Origin: Bicyclus anynana
Lineage: Eukaryota; Arthropoda; Insecta; Lepidoptera; Nymphalidae
Assembly: GCF_947172395.1 (NCBI RefSeq)
Contig: NC_069086.1
Span: 11,998,501 to 12,062,500 of the forward strand
Direction: 5' to 3'
Length of the DNA: 64,000 bases
The notes under the pieces are model-generated. The model was not told the origin of the DNA. It did no database searches and worked only from the letters and a program-made list of their open reading frames with translations. Positions 11,570 to 21,292 of this stretch are shown here, one piece after another (position 1 is the stretch's first letter; the number at the start of each line of letters is the position of its first letter). A program made the position numbers and the translations under genes.

Positions 11570-11762
11570 TTTTTTTCTTTCTTTACAAGTTAGCCCTTGA
11601 TTACAATCTCACCTGATGATAAGTGATGATGCAATCTTAGATGGAAGCGGGCTAACTTGTTAGTAGAAGGATGAAAATCCACACCCCTTTCGGTTTCTAC
11701 ACGACATCGAGCCGGGACGCTAAATCGCTTGGCTATGTCTTTGTAGGTTGGGTGGTAACTAA
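11570..11762 (-). repeat. SINE-C 3' half, reverse orientation
   Basis: 'tttacaagttagcccttgat', 'caatctcacctgatgataag', 'gcgggctaacttgtta' and 'ggtttctacacgacatcg' are the 3' region of SINE-C in reverse. The tRNA head is missing (5' truncated). The region 10921-11569 shows no other feature. Confidence 0.85.
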
Positions 11763-11837
11763 CTTACTGCTCCATAAGTCCAATGGCTAATATATGGAGC
11801 TTTGCATCATGAAGTGCTGACCTTGGACCCAGCGTTA

Positions 11838-12004
11838 GCAGCTAGGCTATTCTGTAACGATATTTTTATATCTCGCAAATGTGAGTTTCGAATTCATCTC
11901 TATCTCTCTCTGTTTAACACGATAGTACAGAGTGAGAAAGATAGCGGTGAATTCGAAAGTCGCTCTTGCGAGTTATACAAAACATCATTAGAGAATAGCC
12001 GTGC
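11838..12004. mobile_element. Foldback MITE, family F copy 1
   Basis: The ends are inverted: 'ggctattctgtaacgat' at the left and 'cattagagaatagcc' at the right. Inner arms pair 'gtgagtttcgaattca' with 'tgaattcgaaagtcgc'. Three more copies lie at 18706-18873, 43797-43917 and 46591-46745, so this is a mobile family. It encodes nothing. No clear target duplication. Confidence 0.7.
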
Positions 12005-12139
12005 AGTTTTGTATTATTAAATGGTAACATTTTCTTCTTGCAATAAAGTGGAAGCCGGTGGTGTTACGAGAGTGTAAACACAACCTATTTCCCAACTCCA
12101 ACTTGCTACTGAGATTTTTTAAAAGAATAAAATCATAAT

Positions 12140-12213
12140 TCTCTGTAGCCTAGCCAAGGATTTGACTCCGGGACCTTCTGATCTATAGTGGCTTGCTAGG
12201 CATTGGACCAAAG
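12140..12213 (-). repeat. tRNA-like SINE head fragment
   Basis: On minus it reads 'tttggtccaatgcctagc' ... 'cggagtcaaatcc', an A-box/B-box arrangement with a degraded middle. No body or tail is recognisable. Confidence 0.4.
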
Positions 12214-12452
12214 AAACAGTTATAAAAGCTTGTATTTAAACGGGGCAAGTTTAAAGTCAGGGATCCCTAGAACATTTTGTACATTTTGTACTATCAAGTT
12301 AATTTTTCGTGATTAGCTTCATCTCGATCAACTTTTTTATTTACGAAAATTCTAACTGAGCTACCAGGAATTATTTTTTTTCTGATGGTCACAACGAGAT
12401 AATGTACTACGCTTGTGGCTGTTAAGTTGTTTAACTGCTAACATCTGGTACT

Positions 12453-12747
12453 ATTCCCTCCCCATTATTTAGGTTAACACCTATAAAGGCTTAAAATATA
12501 ATCGCAAACCTCTAATAAAAAAAACATCTGATTAGTAACAACTTTTGATAAACTACCCTCCTCAGAACTTGTACTAATAACGAAGTTATTAAAAGTTGTA
12601 ACTAACCAGCTGTTTTATTTTACTGTTGCTTAATTAATAGTTCTATATGTAAAAAGATCAGAAACTATGTGATTGCTAATATTATTAGAGGTAGGCGATT
12701 ATATTCTAAGCCTTTGTAGGTGTTAACCTAAATAATGGGGAGGGAAT
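12453..12747. mobile_element. MITE with about 66-bp terminal inverted repeats
   Basis: The left terminus starts 'attccctccccattattta' and the right terminus ends 'taaataatggggagggaat'. The two arms (12453-12518 and about 12682-12747) are inverted complements with only a few mismatches. The centre also folds ('acttttgataaac' against 'gttattaaaagtt'). No coding sequence. I could not fix a target-site duplication, so the superfamily is open. Confidence 0.8.
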
Positions 12748-12886
12748 GGAAATCCGTGTATGATAAATGGATCCGGCCCTGTTATCGATCTACTCCGAAT
12801 TCACTTAGAACAGTTAAACGGGCCTATCTGCGAAGTGATTATATAAAAGCGTAAATTTTATCTTTAAAGGATATTTATTTTCACTT

Positions 12887-13018
12887 GGCTATTATCCAGA
12901 TGTTACCATAAATATATTATTTACCTGCTACAAAATTAGGGAGTATTTACACCCTTTGGGTGTTTACCTGAGTAATGAGGACCCAACCGCATTCGGGTGT
13001 GATTAATGTAAAACTCCA
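12887..13018 (+). repeat. Direct repeat shared with 17092-17222
   Basis: Contains 'acctgctacaaaattaggga', 'acaccctttgggtgtttacc', 'tgagtaatgaggacccaacc' and 'gcattcgggtg'. All four recur in the same order and orientation at 17092-17222. The motif 'gggtgtttacctgagtaatg' resembles the right terminus of the MITE at 12453-12747, so it may be a relic end of a related element. Confidence 0.75.
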
Positions 13019-13132
13019 GTCTTTGTAGATAAATATAATTATATTAAAAAGATTTCTAAAGAGGAAGGATATTAAGGGATATGGATCTCTCTTTTCTATA
13101 GGTTTTGTTTGTTTCTTTTATATGGTTTAAAC

Positions 13133-13143
13133 AACAAAAATAT
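13133..13143 (+). repeat. Target-site copy 1 (aacaaaaatat)
   Basis: First of three copies of the 11-mer 'aacaaaaatat'. It lies at the tail side of the SINE-A copy 13144-13445. The others are at 13446-13456 and 16698-16708. Confidence 0.85.
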
Positions 13144-13445
13144 CATCATTAACAAACCCATGTTCGACTCACTGCTGAGCTCAAATCTCCTCTCAGAATG
13201 AGAGGGTTTTGGCCAAATAGTCCACCGCGCTGGCCCAATGTGTACCATCAGACCTTACACTCACAGAAAATTAGGAAAATTCTCAGATATGCAGGTTTCT
13301 TCACGATGTTTTACCCTCACCGTTTGAGACACTTAATTTCTTAAAATGCACGTAACTGAAAGTTGACGCTGCATGCCCCGGACCGGATTTGAATCTACAC
13401 CCTCCGAAATCGGAGGCAGAGGTCATATCCACTGGGCTACCACTT
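13144..13445 (-). repeat. SINE-A copy flanked by 11-bp target duplication
   Basis: On + it begins with the short tail 'catcattaacaaacccatg' and ends with the tRNA-like head ('ggatttgaatctacaccctc', 'ggtcatatccactgggctac'). 'aacaaaaatat' lies immediately outside on both sides. The RTE element begins directly after the right-hand copy. Confidence 0.92.
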
Positions 13446-13456
13446 AACAAAAATAT
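13446..13456 (+). repeat. Target-site copy 2, shared by SINE-A and RTE
   Basis: The 11-mer 'aacaaaaatat' between the SINE-A head and the RTE (GAT)n tail. It serves as one flank of each element. Confidence 0.9.
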
Positions 13457-14743
13457 CATCATCATCATCATCATCATCATATCAGCCGATGGACGTCCAC
13501 TGCAGGACATAGGCCTTTTGTAGGGACTTCCAAACATCACGATACTGAGCCGCCTGCATCCAGCGAATCCCTGCGACTCGCTTGATGTCGTCAGTCCACC
13601 TGGTGGGGGGTCGGCCAACACTGCGCTTACTAGTGCGGGGTCGCCATTCCAGCACTTTGGGACCCCAACGTCCATCGGCTCTTCGAACTATGTGCCCCGC
13701 CCATTGCCACTTCAGCTTCGCAACTCGTTGAGCTATGTCGGTGACTTTGGTTCTTCTGCGGATCTCCTCATTTCTGATTCGATCACGCAGAGATACTCCT
13801 AACATAGCTCGTTCCATCGCCCTCTGTGTGACTCTAAGCCTTCTTATGAGGCCCATAGTTAGCGACCAAGTCTCGGAACCATAGGTCATCACTGGCAACA
13901 CGCACTGTTCGAAGACTTTTGTCTTCAGGCACTGAGGAATTTCGGACGAAAAGATGTCGCGAAGCTTCCCGAATGCAGCCCAGCCGAGTTGGATTCGACG
14001 GTTCACCTCTTTCTCGAAATTGGACCTACCTAACTGGATCATATGTCCTAGGTATATGTATTCGTCTACAATTTCGAGTGCAGCGTTCTCAACTATAACT
14101 GGGTGGAGCGATACATGAGCATTACACATTATTTTTGTTTTGCCCATGTTCATTTTCAGGCCCACCTGTTGAGAAACGCTGCTGAGGTCATTGAGCATGG
14201 TACTAAGGTCATCCAGAGTCTGTGCCATGATGACTACATCATCCGCGAACCGCAGTTGAGTGATGTACTCGCCATTGATGTTGATGCCAAGTCCGCTCCA
14301 GTCCAGAAGCTTAAAGACGTCTTCCAGTGCGGCGGTAAATAGCTTCGGAGAGATCACATCTCCCTGACGCACTCCTCGCTGCAACTGGATTGGCCTCGTA
14401 GTCTGATCCTGAATACGGACTGACATAGTGGCGTTTTCGTACAAGCACTTCAACGCTTGGATATACCTGTAATCAATTCGGCATCTCTGCAATGACCTTA
14501 GCACAGCCCAGGTTTCCACCGAATCGAAGGCTTTCTCATAGTCCACAAACGCTAAGCAAAGTGGCTGGTTATACTCGTGAGTCTTCTGTATAACCTGCCG
14601 CAGCGTATGGATGTGGTCTATGGTACTAAAGCCTTTTCGGAAACCGGCTTGTTCGGGAGGCTGGAAGTCGTCAAACCTATTAGCGAGACGATTCGTAATG
14701 ACTCTCGAGAACAATTTGTAAACATGGCTTAGCAGCGAGATGG
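13457..14743 (-). mobile_element. RTE-type LINE, 3' half (reverse transcriptase)
   Basis: Minus-strand segment of an RTE-type non-LTR retrotransposon. The open frame runs to a stop at 13482-13484 without internal stops. Its peptide carries the reverse-transcriptase core: FVDYEKAFDSV (motif A aspartate), GVRQGDVISPKLF (motif B) and RFADDVVIMA (the FADD catalytic pair), followed by the C-terminal region ending VLQWTSIG. The stop is followed by a (GAT)n tail at 13457-13481. The frame has no start of its own: it enters the reverse transcriptase at ISLLSHVYK, exactly where the + strand half ends. A 28-bp stretch (14716-14743) is repeated inverted at 16672-16699. With the 5' half it forms one copy split by inversion. 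Confidence 0.95.
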
Positions 14744-16697
14744 CCAACTAGAACTGCCAACCTCACCTGCTCGTGGTGCACCCTGCAGATGGACCGACGA
14801 GGCTCTGGCGACCGACGAATGGCGGTATATCCATTCCCACAGGCTAGATTACGAAATGCCTCAGGCCGGTGTCGGGCAGCAGCGACACCGGCGCGAGTAA
14901 TCTAGCACTGCGCTGACCAACCCGCATGCCCAGCGTGGTCAGTACTGGGCAAAACTTTGTATGGACGGCAAAAACAAAACACAGCCCCTAGTCCCCGGCA
15001 GCCCCGCTATTCCTGGCTCTGGCAGCGGTTATGGTAACGGCGGGGCAAGGGGTGTTAAGAATCTCCGGCAGAGATTCCGCTGCCAACCCCGACGACTAGA
15101 CCTGGCAACATACAACGCACGCACTTTGAGGTCCGACGAAAAGGTCATCGAGCTGGAAGAAGTTATGAGCAAGTTGCACTGGGATATCATAGGATTGTCT
15201 GAAGTCCGAAGAGAGGGGGAGGGCTCGATAATCCTTGAATCCGGCAACATGCTCTACTACCGGGAGGGCGACCAACAGTCCCAGGGTGGTGTCGGATTTA
15301 TCGTTCACAAGTCCCTCGTGAACAATGTTGTAAAAGTCGAGAGTGTGTCGAGCAGGGTAGCGTTCCTGGTCCTCCGAATTACCAAACGGTATTCGTTGAA
15401 GGTTATACAGGTTTACGCACCGACCTCGACACATCCCGACGAGGAGGTAGAGGTATTGTATGAGGATATTTCTAAAGCCATACATGCCTCAAACTCTTAT
15501 TACAATGTTGTGATGGGGGATTTTAACGCAAAGCTGGGCGAACGTAGCGGTTCAGAGTTGAAAGTGGGACGATTTGGATATGGGCAACGGAACGATAGGG
15601 GCCAAATGTTGGCTGACTTCATGGAGAAGGAGGGCCTCTTTATGATGAACTCCTTCTTCAAGAAGCCACCACACAGGAAATGGACCTGGATGAGCCCCGA
15701 TGGTTCCACGAAAAACGAGATCGACTTCATCTTGTCTACCAGACGGCAAATATTCAACGATGTTTCTGTGATCCATAGGGTGAAAACCGGTAGCGATCAC
15801 CGAATGGTTAGAGGCACGTTGAATATCAACATTCAGCTGGAACGGTATCGACTGGTGAAGTCTACGCTCCGACCTACTCGTGCCCATATTCAAAACCCCG
15901 AGTCCTTTCAACTAGAACTGCAGAACCGCTTTGATTGCCTAGCAAATTGCGAAACTGTGGACGATCTGAACAACAGGTTCGTGGAAACTGTCCATTCCGT
16001 TGGGTCTAAGTTCTATAAGACCCACCGTGCGAAAAGAACCAAAAAGTTCTCGGACCAAACACTTAAACTCATGGAAGAGAGGCAAGAAATGAGATTACAG
16101 TCTTCAGCAGATGCGTCAAAATACCGACAAATCAGTAGACAGATCTCTAAGTCGCAAACCAGCGACTTGCGAAATTTCAATACCGAGCGTATTAAAAATG
16201 CGATTGAAAATAATCGAGGCTCGAAAGTTTTCGCCAGAGATCTGTCTATTGGACAGAGGCAGCTGACGCGTTTGAAGACCGAACACGGTAATCTAATTTC
16301 TTCCAAGCCCGGGTTATTAAGTGAGGTCGAGAAGTTCTATGGACAGCTATACACGACTACTCAGCAGCCTGTTGCCAATTTGGCTAAAGACCCCAGAGCC
16401 AAGTTGACCCGACACTATACCGAAGATATCCCGGACGTCAGCCTATACGAGATTAGTGTGGCTCTCAAACACCTGAAGAACAATAAGGCGCCAGGTGAGG
16501 ACGGAATCACAGCAGAACTCCTGAAAGCGGGTGGAAAACCGATACTTAAAGTCCTTCAGCGATTGTTCAATTCCGTCATTCACGAGGGCACGACGCCTGA
16601 GGCGTGGCATAGGAGCGTGGTGGTTCTGTTCTTCAAAAAAGGTGACAACACCTTGCTGAAGAATTACAGACCCATCTCGCTGCTAAGCCATGTTTAC
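14744..16697 (+). mobile_element. RTE-type LINE, inverted 5' half (5'UTR, endonuclease, RT start)
   Basis: A 217-bp GC-richer leader (14744-14960) is followed by an open frame from ATG 14961. Residues about 45-285 form an apurinic-type endonuclease/exonuclease-phosphatase domain with its catalytic set visible: N52 (TYN), E81 (SEVR), Y152 (VYAPTS), D187/N189 (GDFN), D255 (EIDFI) and D279-H280 (SDH). From about residue 500 the N-terminal reverse-transcriptase region appears (LKNNKAPGEDGI, WHRSVVVLFFKKGD, NYRPISLLSHVY). The element sequence stops there. The ORF runs on 11 codons into flanking DNA, to a stop at 16728-16730. Joined at the 28-bp overlap, the two halves total 991 codons including the stop, in frame, so the source element was probably active recently. 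Confidence 0.95.
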
Positions 16698-16708
16698 AAC
16701 AAAAATAT
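16698..16708 (+). repeat. Target-site copy 3 (aacaaaaatat), right flank of RTE
   Basis: Third copy of 'aacaaaaatat'. Its first two bases coincide with the end of the RTE overlap segment, i.e. 2-bp microhomology at the internal-priming junction. Confidence 0.88.
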
Positions 16709-16839
16709 ATCGAATCATAATAATATGTAAGTAAATCAAAAAAATCGAATCACAATAATAGTTATTTAAAAAAAAAGTAACTGTTATTGTTCCGATAGTT
16801 ATTTTAGTCAATGGTCTTATTGCGAAAAGCTTTGACCAA

Positions 16840-17040
16840 CACCTTAAGAAGCTTCCGCTTAGCTGTTGGATCAAGAGTCGGATACAGAAGGCAGTGATTC
16901 TGGAGACGGCGCGTATTGTGAGGAGGTTCCTCACTCTGGAGCCCTGACCACCGGTTGCTTGGGCACTCAAATGTCCCGGAGCGGGAGGGTTAAATTTTTT
17001 TATAAGTTTTTAATAGTATTTTGTATATAATACTGTAAGT
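16840..17040 (+). mobile_element. 3' terminus of a second non-LTR retrotransposon
   Basis: The frame reads LPLSCWIKSRIQKAVILE... and RIVRRFLTLEP then a stop, which looks like the C-terminus of a non-LTR reverse-transcriptase ORF. The 3'UTR follows ('ccaccggttgcttgggcact', 'gagggttaaat', 'tttttaatagt'). The copy at 48784-49045 matches almost base for base across the coding part. The family is not the RTE above: it lacks the (GAT)n tail and has an AT-rich end. Confidence 0.7.
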
Positions 17041-17091
17041 AGGCTCGAAATAATACACTCATATACCGTTGTATATGCATAAAAAGTTTTT

Positions 17092-17222
17092 ACCTGGCTG
17101 TTATTACAGACGTTACCATAAATAAATTATTTACCTGCTACAAAATTAGGGAGTATTCACACCCTTTGGGTATTTACCTGAGTAATGAGGACCCAACCGC
17201 ATTCGGGTGAGATTAATGTAAC
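17092..17222 (+). repeat. Direct repeat shared with 12887-13018
   Basis: Same ordered motifs as 12887-13018 with a handful of changes ('gagtattcacaccctttggg', 'gaggacccaaccgcattcgg'). The two copies lie on either side of the SINE-A/RTE insertion complex. Confidence 0.75.
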
Positions 17223-17287
17223 ACTTTACTCTTCATATTGATGTTCGCGTAACTCCCAAGAAATAAAACATACATAGAATGTACTCC

Positions 17288-17317
17288 TATATTATGCTAT
17301 ATTATGCTATATTATGA
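17288..17317 (+). repeat. Short tandem repeat of 'attatgctat'
   Basis: About three units of the 10-mer 'attatgctat', ending 'attatgataaag'. Confidence 0.8.
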
Positions 17318-17454
17318 TAAAGGGATTTTAAGGACCTCATAAAGATAGATTTATTTTTGTAAAGGACTTTTGTATTTTCTCTTTTTATAACTGTTATAGC
17401 ATGTGTTCATACATGCATAGTAGAATAATGAGAATATTGTTTTTCATATTATAC

Positions 17455-17780
17455 TAGCGGACGCCCGCAACTTGGACTTCCGCGTAGAAATCAATATAAA
17501 CTTTCAACCCCTATTTCAGCACTTTAGGGGGTGAATTTAAAAATTTTTTGAATCACATTATATTTCGTATTTTTTATAATACAAGACTGAATGTTAAGGA
17601 CTTTCTATACAAACTTTCAACCCATATTTCACCCCTTTCTATTTTAATTTTAGGGTCAAAAAGTAGTTCTTGTTTGCTCCAAGGGCACATTTCCCATTAT
17701 ACCTAAATTCATCTTGATCGGTTCAACCGTTTAGCCGTGAAACAGACAGACTTACTTTCACATTTATAATATTAGTATTG
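17455..17780 (-). mobile_element. Helitron-like non-autonomous element
   Basis: On + it starts 'actagcggacgcccgcaact' and ends 'tttataatattagtattg'. Internal 'catcttgatcggttcaaccg' is the reverse complement of the same motif in 9096-9471. No coding content. Positions 17784-18402 downstream show nothing recognisable. Confidence 0.65.
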
Positions 17781-18402
17781 ATTATTATTTATAAACTGTA
17801 AATTTAACTATAGACCACTATAAAATTCGCCAATGAAAGTTATTAACACACTACTACTACACTATTCAACTTTAAAAATAAATTTCCTGCTCTAATTAAT
17901 TTTTAATGTCCCCTTTTGATCTCGCGCCAACAGTGCTAATAAAGGGTGTAGTTTCACTTGCCTTAAGTGAGTCAAGTTATGGAAAAACCCGCTTGAACAG
18001 TTTTCCCATTTATTTTTTCCAACCCTTTATAAATTTGCTGTCAGTAACAGTCCCCCAGTAAAAGTTTTTATAATTCCTTTTAAGCCACTGTTCATTTCTT
18101 GAACTAATAGGTAAATTCATTGTCCTTTGTGTTCGAATGCTTTTTGTCCGTTTCGAGTGGTTTTTCAGATGAGCGAGCAAAGAGCTATTCCGAAAGAGAT
18201 GAGGGACGTAAATGGGTCTGATAGTGGCAAAGCCTCAATGCAAATTTGAGTTCCAATCGATCCCACGTCAATCTATGGATTTGTTCAGTGACGCTCGACG
18301 CTTCAATGATATTTTGTGATGGTAAATCGAAATAATTGCTTGACTATTGTTAGTTTAGTATTTAATATATTTTTTTATAGATAATTATATACTTTTAACA
18401 TT

Positions 18403-18695
18403 CGTCATCATCAACCCATATTCGGCTCACTGCTGAGCTCGAGTCTCCTCTCAGAATGAGAGGGGTTAGGCCAATAGTCCACCACGCTGGCCCAATGCGG
18501 ATTGGCAGACTTCACACACTCAGAGAATTAAGAAAATGCTCAGGTATGCAGGTTTCTTCACGATGTTTTCCTTCACCGTTTGAGACACGTGATATTTAAT
18601 TTCTTAAAATGCACACAACTGAAAAGTTGGAGGTGCAAGCCCGGACCGGATTCGAACCCACATCTTCCGCCAACGGAGGCAGAGGTCTTCCACTA
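18403..18695 (-). repeat. SINE-A copy
   Basis: Tail 'tcatcatcaacccatattcg' at the left, body 'ccaccacgctggcccaatgc' and 'cgtttgagacacgtgatatt', and the tRNA-like head ('ggattcgaacccacatcttc', 'ggaggcagaggtc') at the right. The head ends a few bases short. Confidence 0.88.
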
Positions 18696-18705
18696 CAAAT
18701 AAACC

Positions 18706-18873
18706 GGCACGGCTATTATCTAACGATGTTGTGTATAATTCGCAAGTGCGAGTTTCGAATTCACCGCTATATTTCTCATTCTATAGTATCGTGTTAAACA
18801 GAGAGAGATAAAGGTAAATTCGAAACTCGCACTTGCGAGTTAAAAGAATATCGTTACAGAATAACCTAGCAGC
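18706..18873. mobile_element. Foldback MITE, family F copy 2
   Basis: Ends 'cggctattatctaacgatgt' and 'tatcgttacagaataacc' are inverted. The inner arms 'aagtgcgagtttcgaattca' and 'taaattcgaaactcgcactt' pair almost perfectly, leaving a small loop. Best preserved of the four copies. Confidence 0.75.
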
Positions 18874-18910
18874 AGGCCTATTTACTATTTTGATCTTTAT
18901 TATCAATCTA

Positions 18911-19115
18911 AGTAAACATCAAATTAATTGACAAAATGTCATTTACCTACTGTGTAATATGCACCAGTAAGCACTGGATAGCATTTTTTCTTATAATTTA
19001 TTACCAACCTATTAAAGTAAACATCTAATCAATTGACAAAATGTCATTTGAGTGTGTGATATTGTGACTGTGTGGTATCCTGTGATATCCACCAGTAAGC
19101 ACCAGATGACACTTG
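18911..19115 (+). repeat. Imperfect direct duplication
   Basis: 'aagtaaacatcaaattaatt' with 'gacaaaatgtcattt' and 'caccagtaagcac' occurs at 18911-18980 and again at 19015-19105. The second copy has an insertion. No coding content follows to 19548. Confidence 0.6.
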
Positions 19116-19548
19116 TTACATAGAATCTCAATTTCGTATATGTCAACAGGTTCAATAACCCAAGTGATATAATCGTAAAATATTACGTTGAATACTTCTA
19201 TGAAAGCCGTTTGAAAACACAAAAGGCTCTTTATCACAAAGAATACCTGTAAACGGAAACTTTACATTCTCAAGGATTACAATTCTTTAGCTACATTAAA
19301 ACTCTGTATAATTTACTGCCACGTTTCTTACAAAGACATTCTTTTCATTCCGTTTCTGTGTGTTGGAATACATAGTAGGTAAAAATGAATAAAAGAAATT
19401 CCAACATCAGTTTCCATTTTTTATAAACGCTCCTCGTTAAGGGCGCCATTTTAATATTCATCATCATCAATACTTAAAAATAAAATTGAAATGTCTATCT
19501 GTGATTTTAAAATAACTACGTTTTATCAAGTGCTTATAGTTATTTACA

Positions 19549-19841
19549 CGATCATCATCATCATTATTATCAACTCAAAGTTGGCTCACTGCTGAGCACA
19601 AGTCTCCTCCAGGATGAGAGGGGTTAGACCAATAGTCCACCACGCTGGCCCAATGTGGATTGGCAGACTTCACACACGTTGAGAATAGGAAAATTCTTAG
19701 GTAAGCAGGTTTCCTCACGATATTTTTCCTTCACGTGATATTTAATTTCTTAAAATGTACATAACTCAAAAGTGCATGCCCCGGACCGGATTTGAACCTG
19801 GAGGGCGTAGGCAGAGGTCAAATCCACTGAGCTATCATAGA
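19549..19841 (-). repeat. SINE-A copy
   Basis: Left tail 'gatcatcatcatcattatta', body 'agtccaccacgctggcccaa', and head at the right ('ccggatttgaacctgg', 'ggcagaggtcaaatccactg'). Small deletions relative to other copies. Confidence 0.88.
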
Positions 19842-19884
19842 TCTACACGGATTTACACGATACCAACACATAATTAAGCCCTAT

Positions 19885-20441
19885 TAAAATATATTGTCTG
19901 CCTGTTTGTCAGGGCTTATCTCTGGAAAGGTTGAGCCGATTATAACGAGACTTTCACAAGTAGCGAGAGGAAGTCATAGTGTTATCGCCGCGTTGCAACG
20001 ACTTGCGGTACGGACAGCTTCAGTGTGCTCGTGGCGTTCGAGCCATCCACATCTCTTGTTGTGTAATTCTTTATGGGTTACTTGGGATAGGTGGGGTGAG
20101 TGACTTGAGTGGAAAAGGGGAGTGTTTGTTAACAGTCAAAGGATCCTTTATACAACGTTCACAAGTGCGTGACTTCACTCAAGGTCATTCTCTGCCATTA
20201 TAGGGTCTTATTTTGGTTACAGTTTGATTTGTTAATTGAGTTGTCCTGACAAATGTTGTGAATCATAACCTTTGTTCGATATTAGTTTTCTTTTTTCATC
20301 ACGTCTGAGTCCGCTAAAAATAGTTGGTCTATGACGTCCTCTATATATAGGTTACTTCTAATACCGGAAAAATATATGCTTCCCGCGGGATTTATGAAAA
20401 ACTGAATTTCCCGTGGACGAAGTCCCAGAGGTCCGCTAGTG
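19885..20441 (+). mobile_element. Helitron-like element with a nested repeat
   Basis: The left part ('ttgtctgcctgtttgtcagg', 'ggttgagccgattataacga') and the right part ('ttcccgcgggatttatgaaa', 'agtcccagaggtccgctagt') are the two sides of a Helitron-like repeat. Between them, about 19975-20290, sits an unrelated repeat also found at 34660-34950. Confidence 0.55.
19975..20290 (+). repeat. Unclassified interspersed repeat, copy 1
   Basis: Landmarks 'gccgcgttgcaacgacttgc', 'ggcgttcgagccatccacat', 'gacttgagtggaaaagggga' and 'cctttgttcgatattagttt' all recur in reverse complement at 34660-34950. About 300 bp. Open frames in both copies give related peptides, but stops and length do not support a gene. 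'gttcgagcc' resembles a B box, so a SINE is possible. Confidence 0.65.
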
Positions 20442-20979
20442 CTAATTAATATCCGGGAGCTTACGCGGCTCGCCACAAATCGCCATATTGTTGCGGTTAG
20501 CCGCCAACACTACTAACGGCCACGTTTGTGGTGACCCTAACATACCGTTTTGTCGTGATTGTTCGTTAATATTTAAGATGTATTTCTTGTGTACTGTAAG
20601 GTCCCTTGGCCTTACTGTAATAGCAGTAAATCACTGCTTCATCACTACACTATTATGGCCTGCTCCGGACGTCTGATCTCCACCAACCACAATGAAAGAG
20701 TGTCTTTACCCCTCAACTCCTAGTATATATGAGATAGTGAATATAGGTATCTATTTATTAGACACAGACACTACATGTACGAACAGCTAATCATACATAC
20801 TTGTAATAATTATGAGCTTACTATTGCTTGGCAAGGTCGTTGATGACACTCCCATGATATGCGAACGACGGGAGAGGAATTACTGCGTGGGTGTAAAGAC
20901 GTGCGCGCGGACCATCGGAGTGTTACGAACGAATTTGCCAAGCTATATAATGGCCAACTACAGGGAAGAGCCTCCTTCT
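20442..20979. other. Intergenic, nothing firmly recognisable
   Basis: Moderately GC-rich start ('gagcttacgcggctcgccac'), then AT-rich DNA. No domain-bearing frame and no repeat termini that match elsewhere in the window. Confidence 0.4.
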
Positions 20980-21128
20980 GACGGCCTCCATGGCGCAGTG
21001 GTATGCGCGGTGGATTTCCAAGTCCGAGGTCCTGGGTTTGATCCCCGGCTGGGCCGATTGAGGTCTTCTTAATTGGTTCAGGTCTGGCTATTGGAAGGTT
21101 TCGGCCGTGGCTAGTTATACCACCTAGC
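20980..21128 (+). repeat. SINE-C 5' half
   Basis: Head 'gacggcctccatggcgcagt' with 'gggtttgatccccggctggg' (B box) and the start of the body ('ttaattggttcaggtctggc', 'ggccgtggctagtt'). Truncated at the 3' side. It supplies the C-terminal half of a spurious frame at 20812-21072. Confidence 0.88.
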
Positions 21129-21189
21129 TTTTATTTTAAGAGTTACAGTTACAAAAATTTGTACATTTAAAAAAAGTTTGAAAAATGTT

Positions 21190-21292
21190 ATGTGATTCAA
21201 GATTTTTTTAATTCAACCCCTAAAGGGTTTAAAGGGGCTCATGAAAGCTTACGAAATTATTCGCAGATAAAGTCACGGGTGTCCGCTAGTTT
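21190..21292 (+). repeat. Helitron-like terminal fragment
   Basis: Ends 'gggtgtccgctagt', with 'caacccctaaagggtt' upstream. A related internal stretch lies near 21640-21720. No gene in 21293-22371; short AT-rich repeats only. Confidence 0.45.

Noticed and set aside
13482..16730. Two divergent host genes, one resembling 'craniofacial development protein 2-like' and one reverse transcriptase
   Set aside because: Such names are common misannotations of RTE endonuclease domains. The halves overlap by 28 bp, join in frame and share target duplications, so they are one transposon copy.
20812..21072. 86-codon frame
   Set aside because: Its C-terminal third is translated SINE-C sequence and the rest has no recognisable homology.
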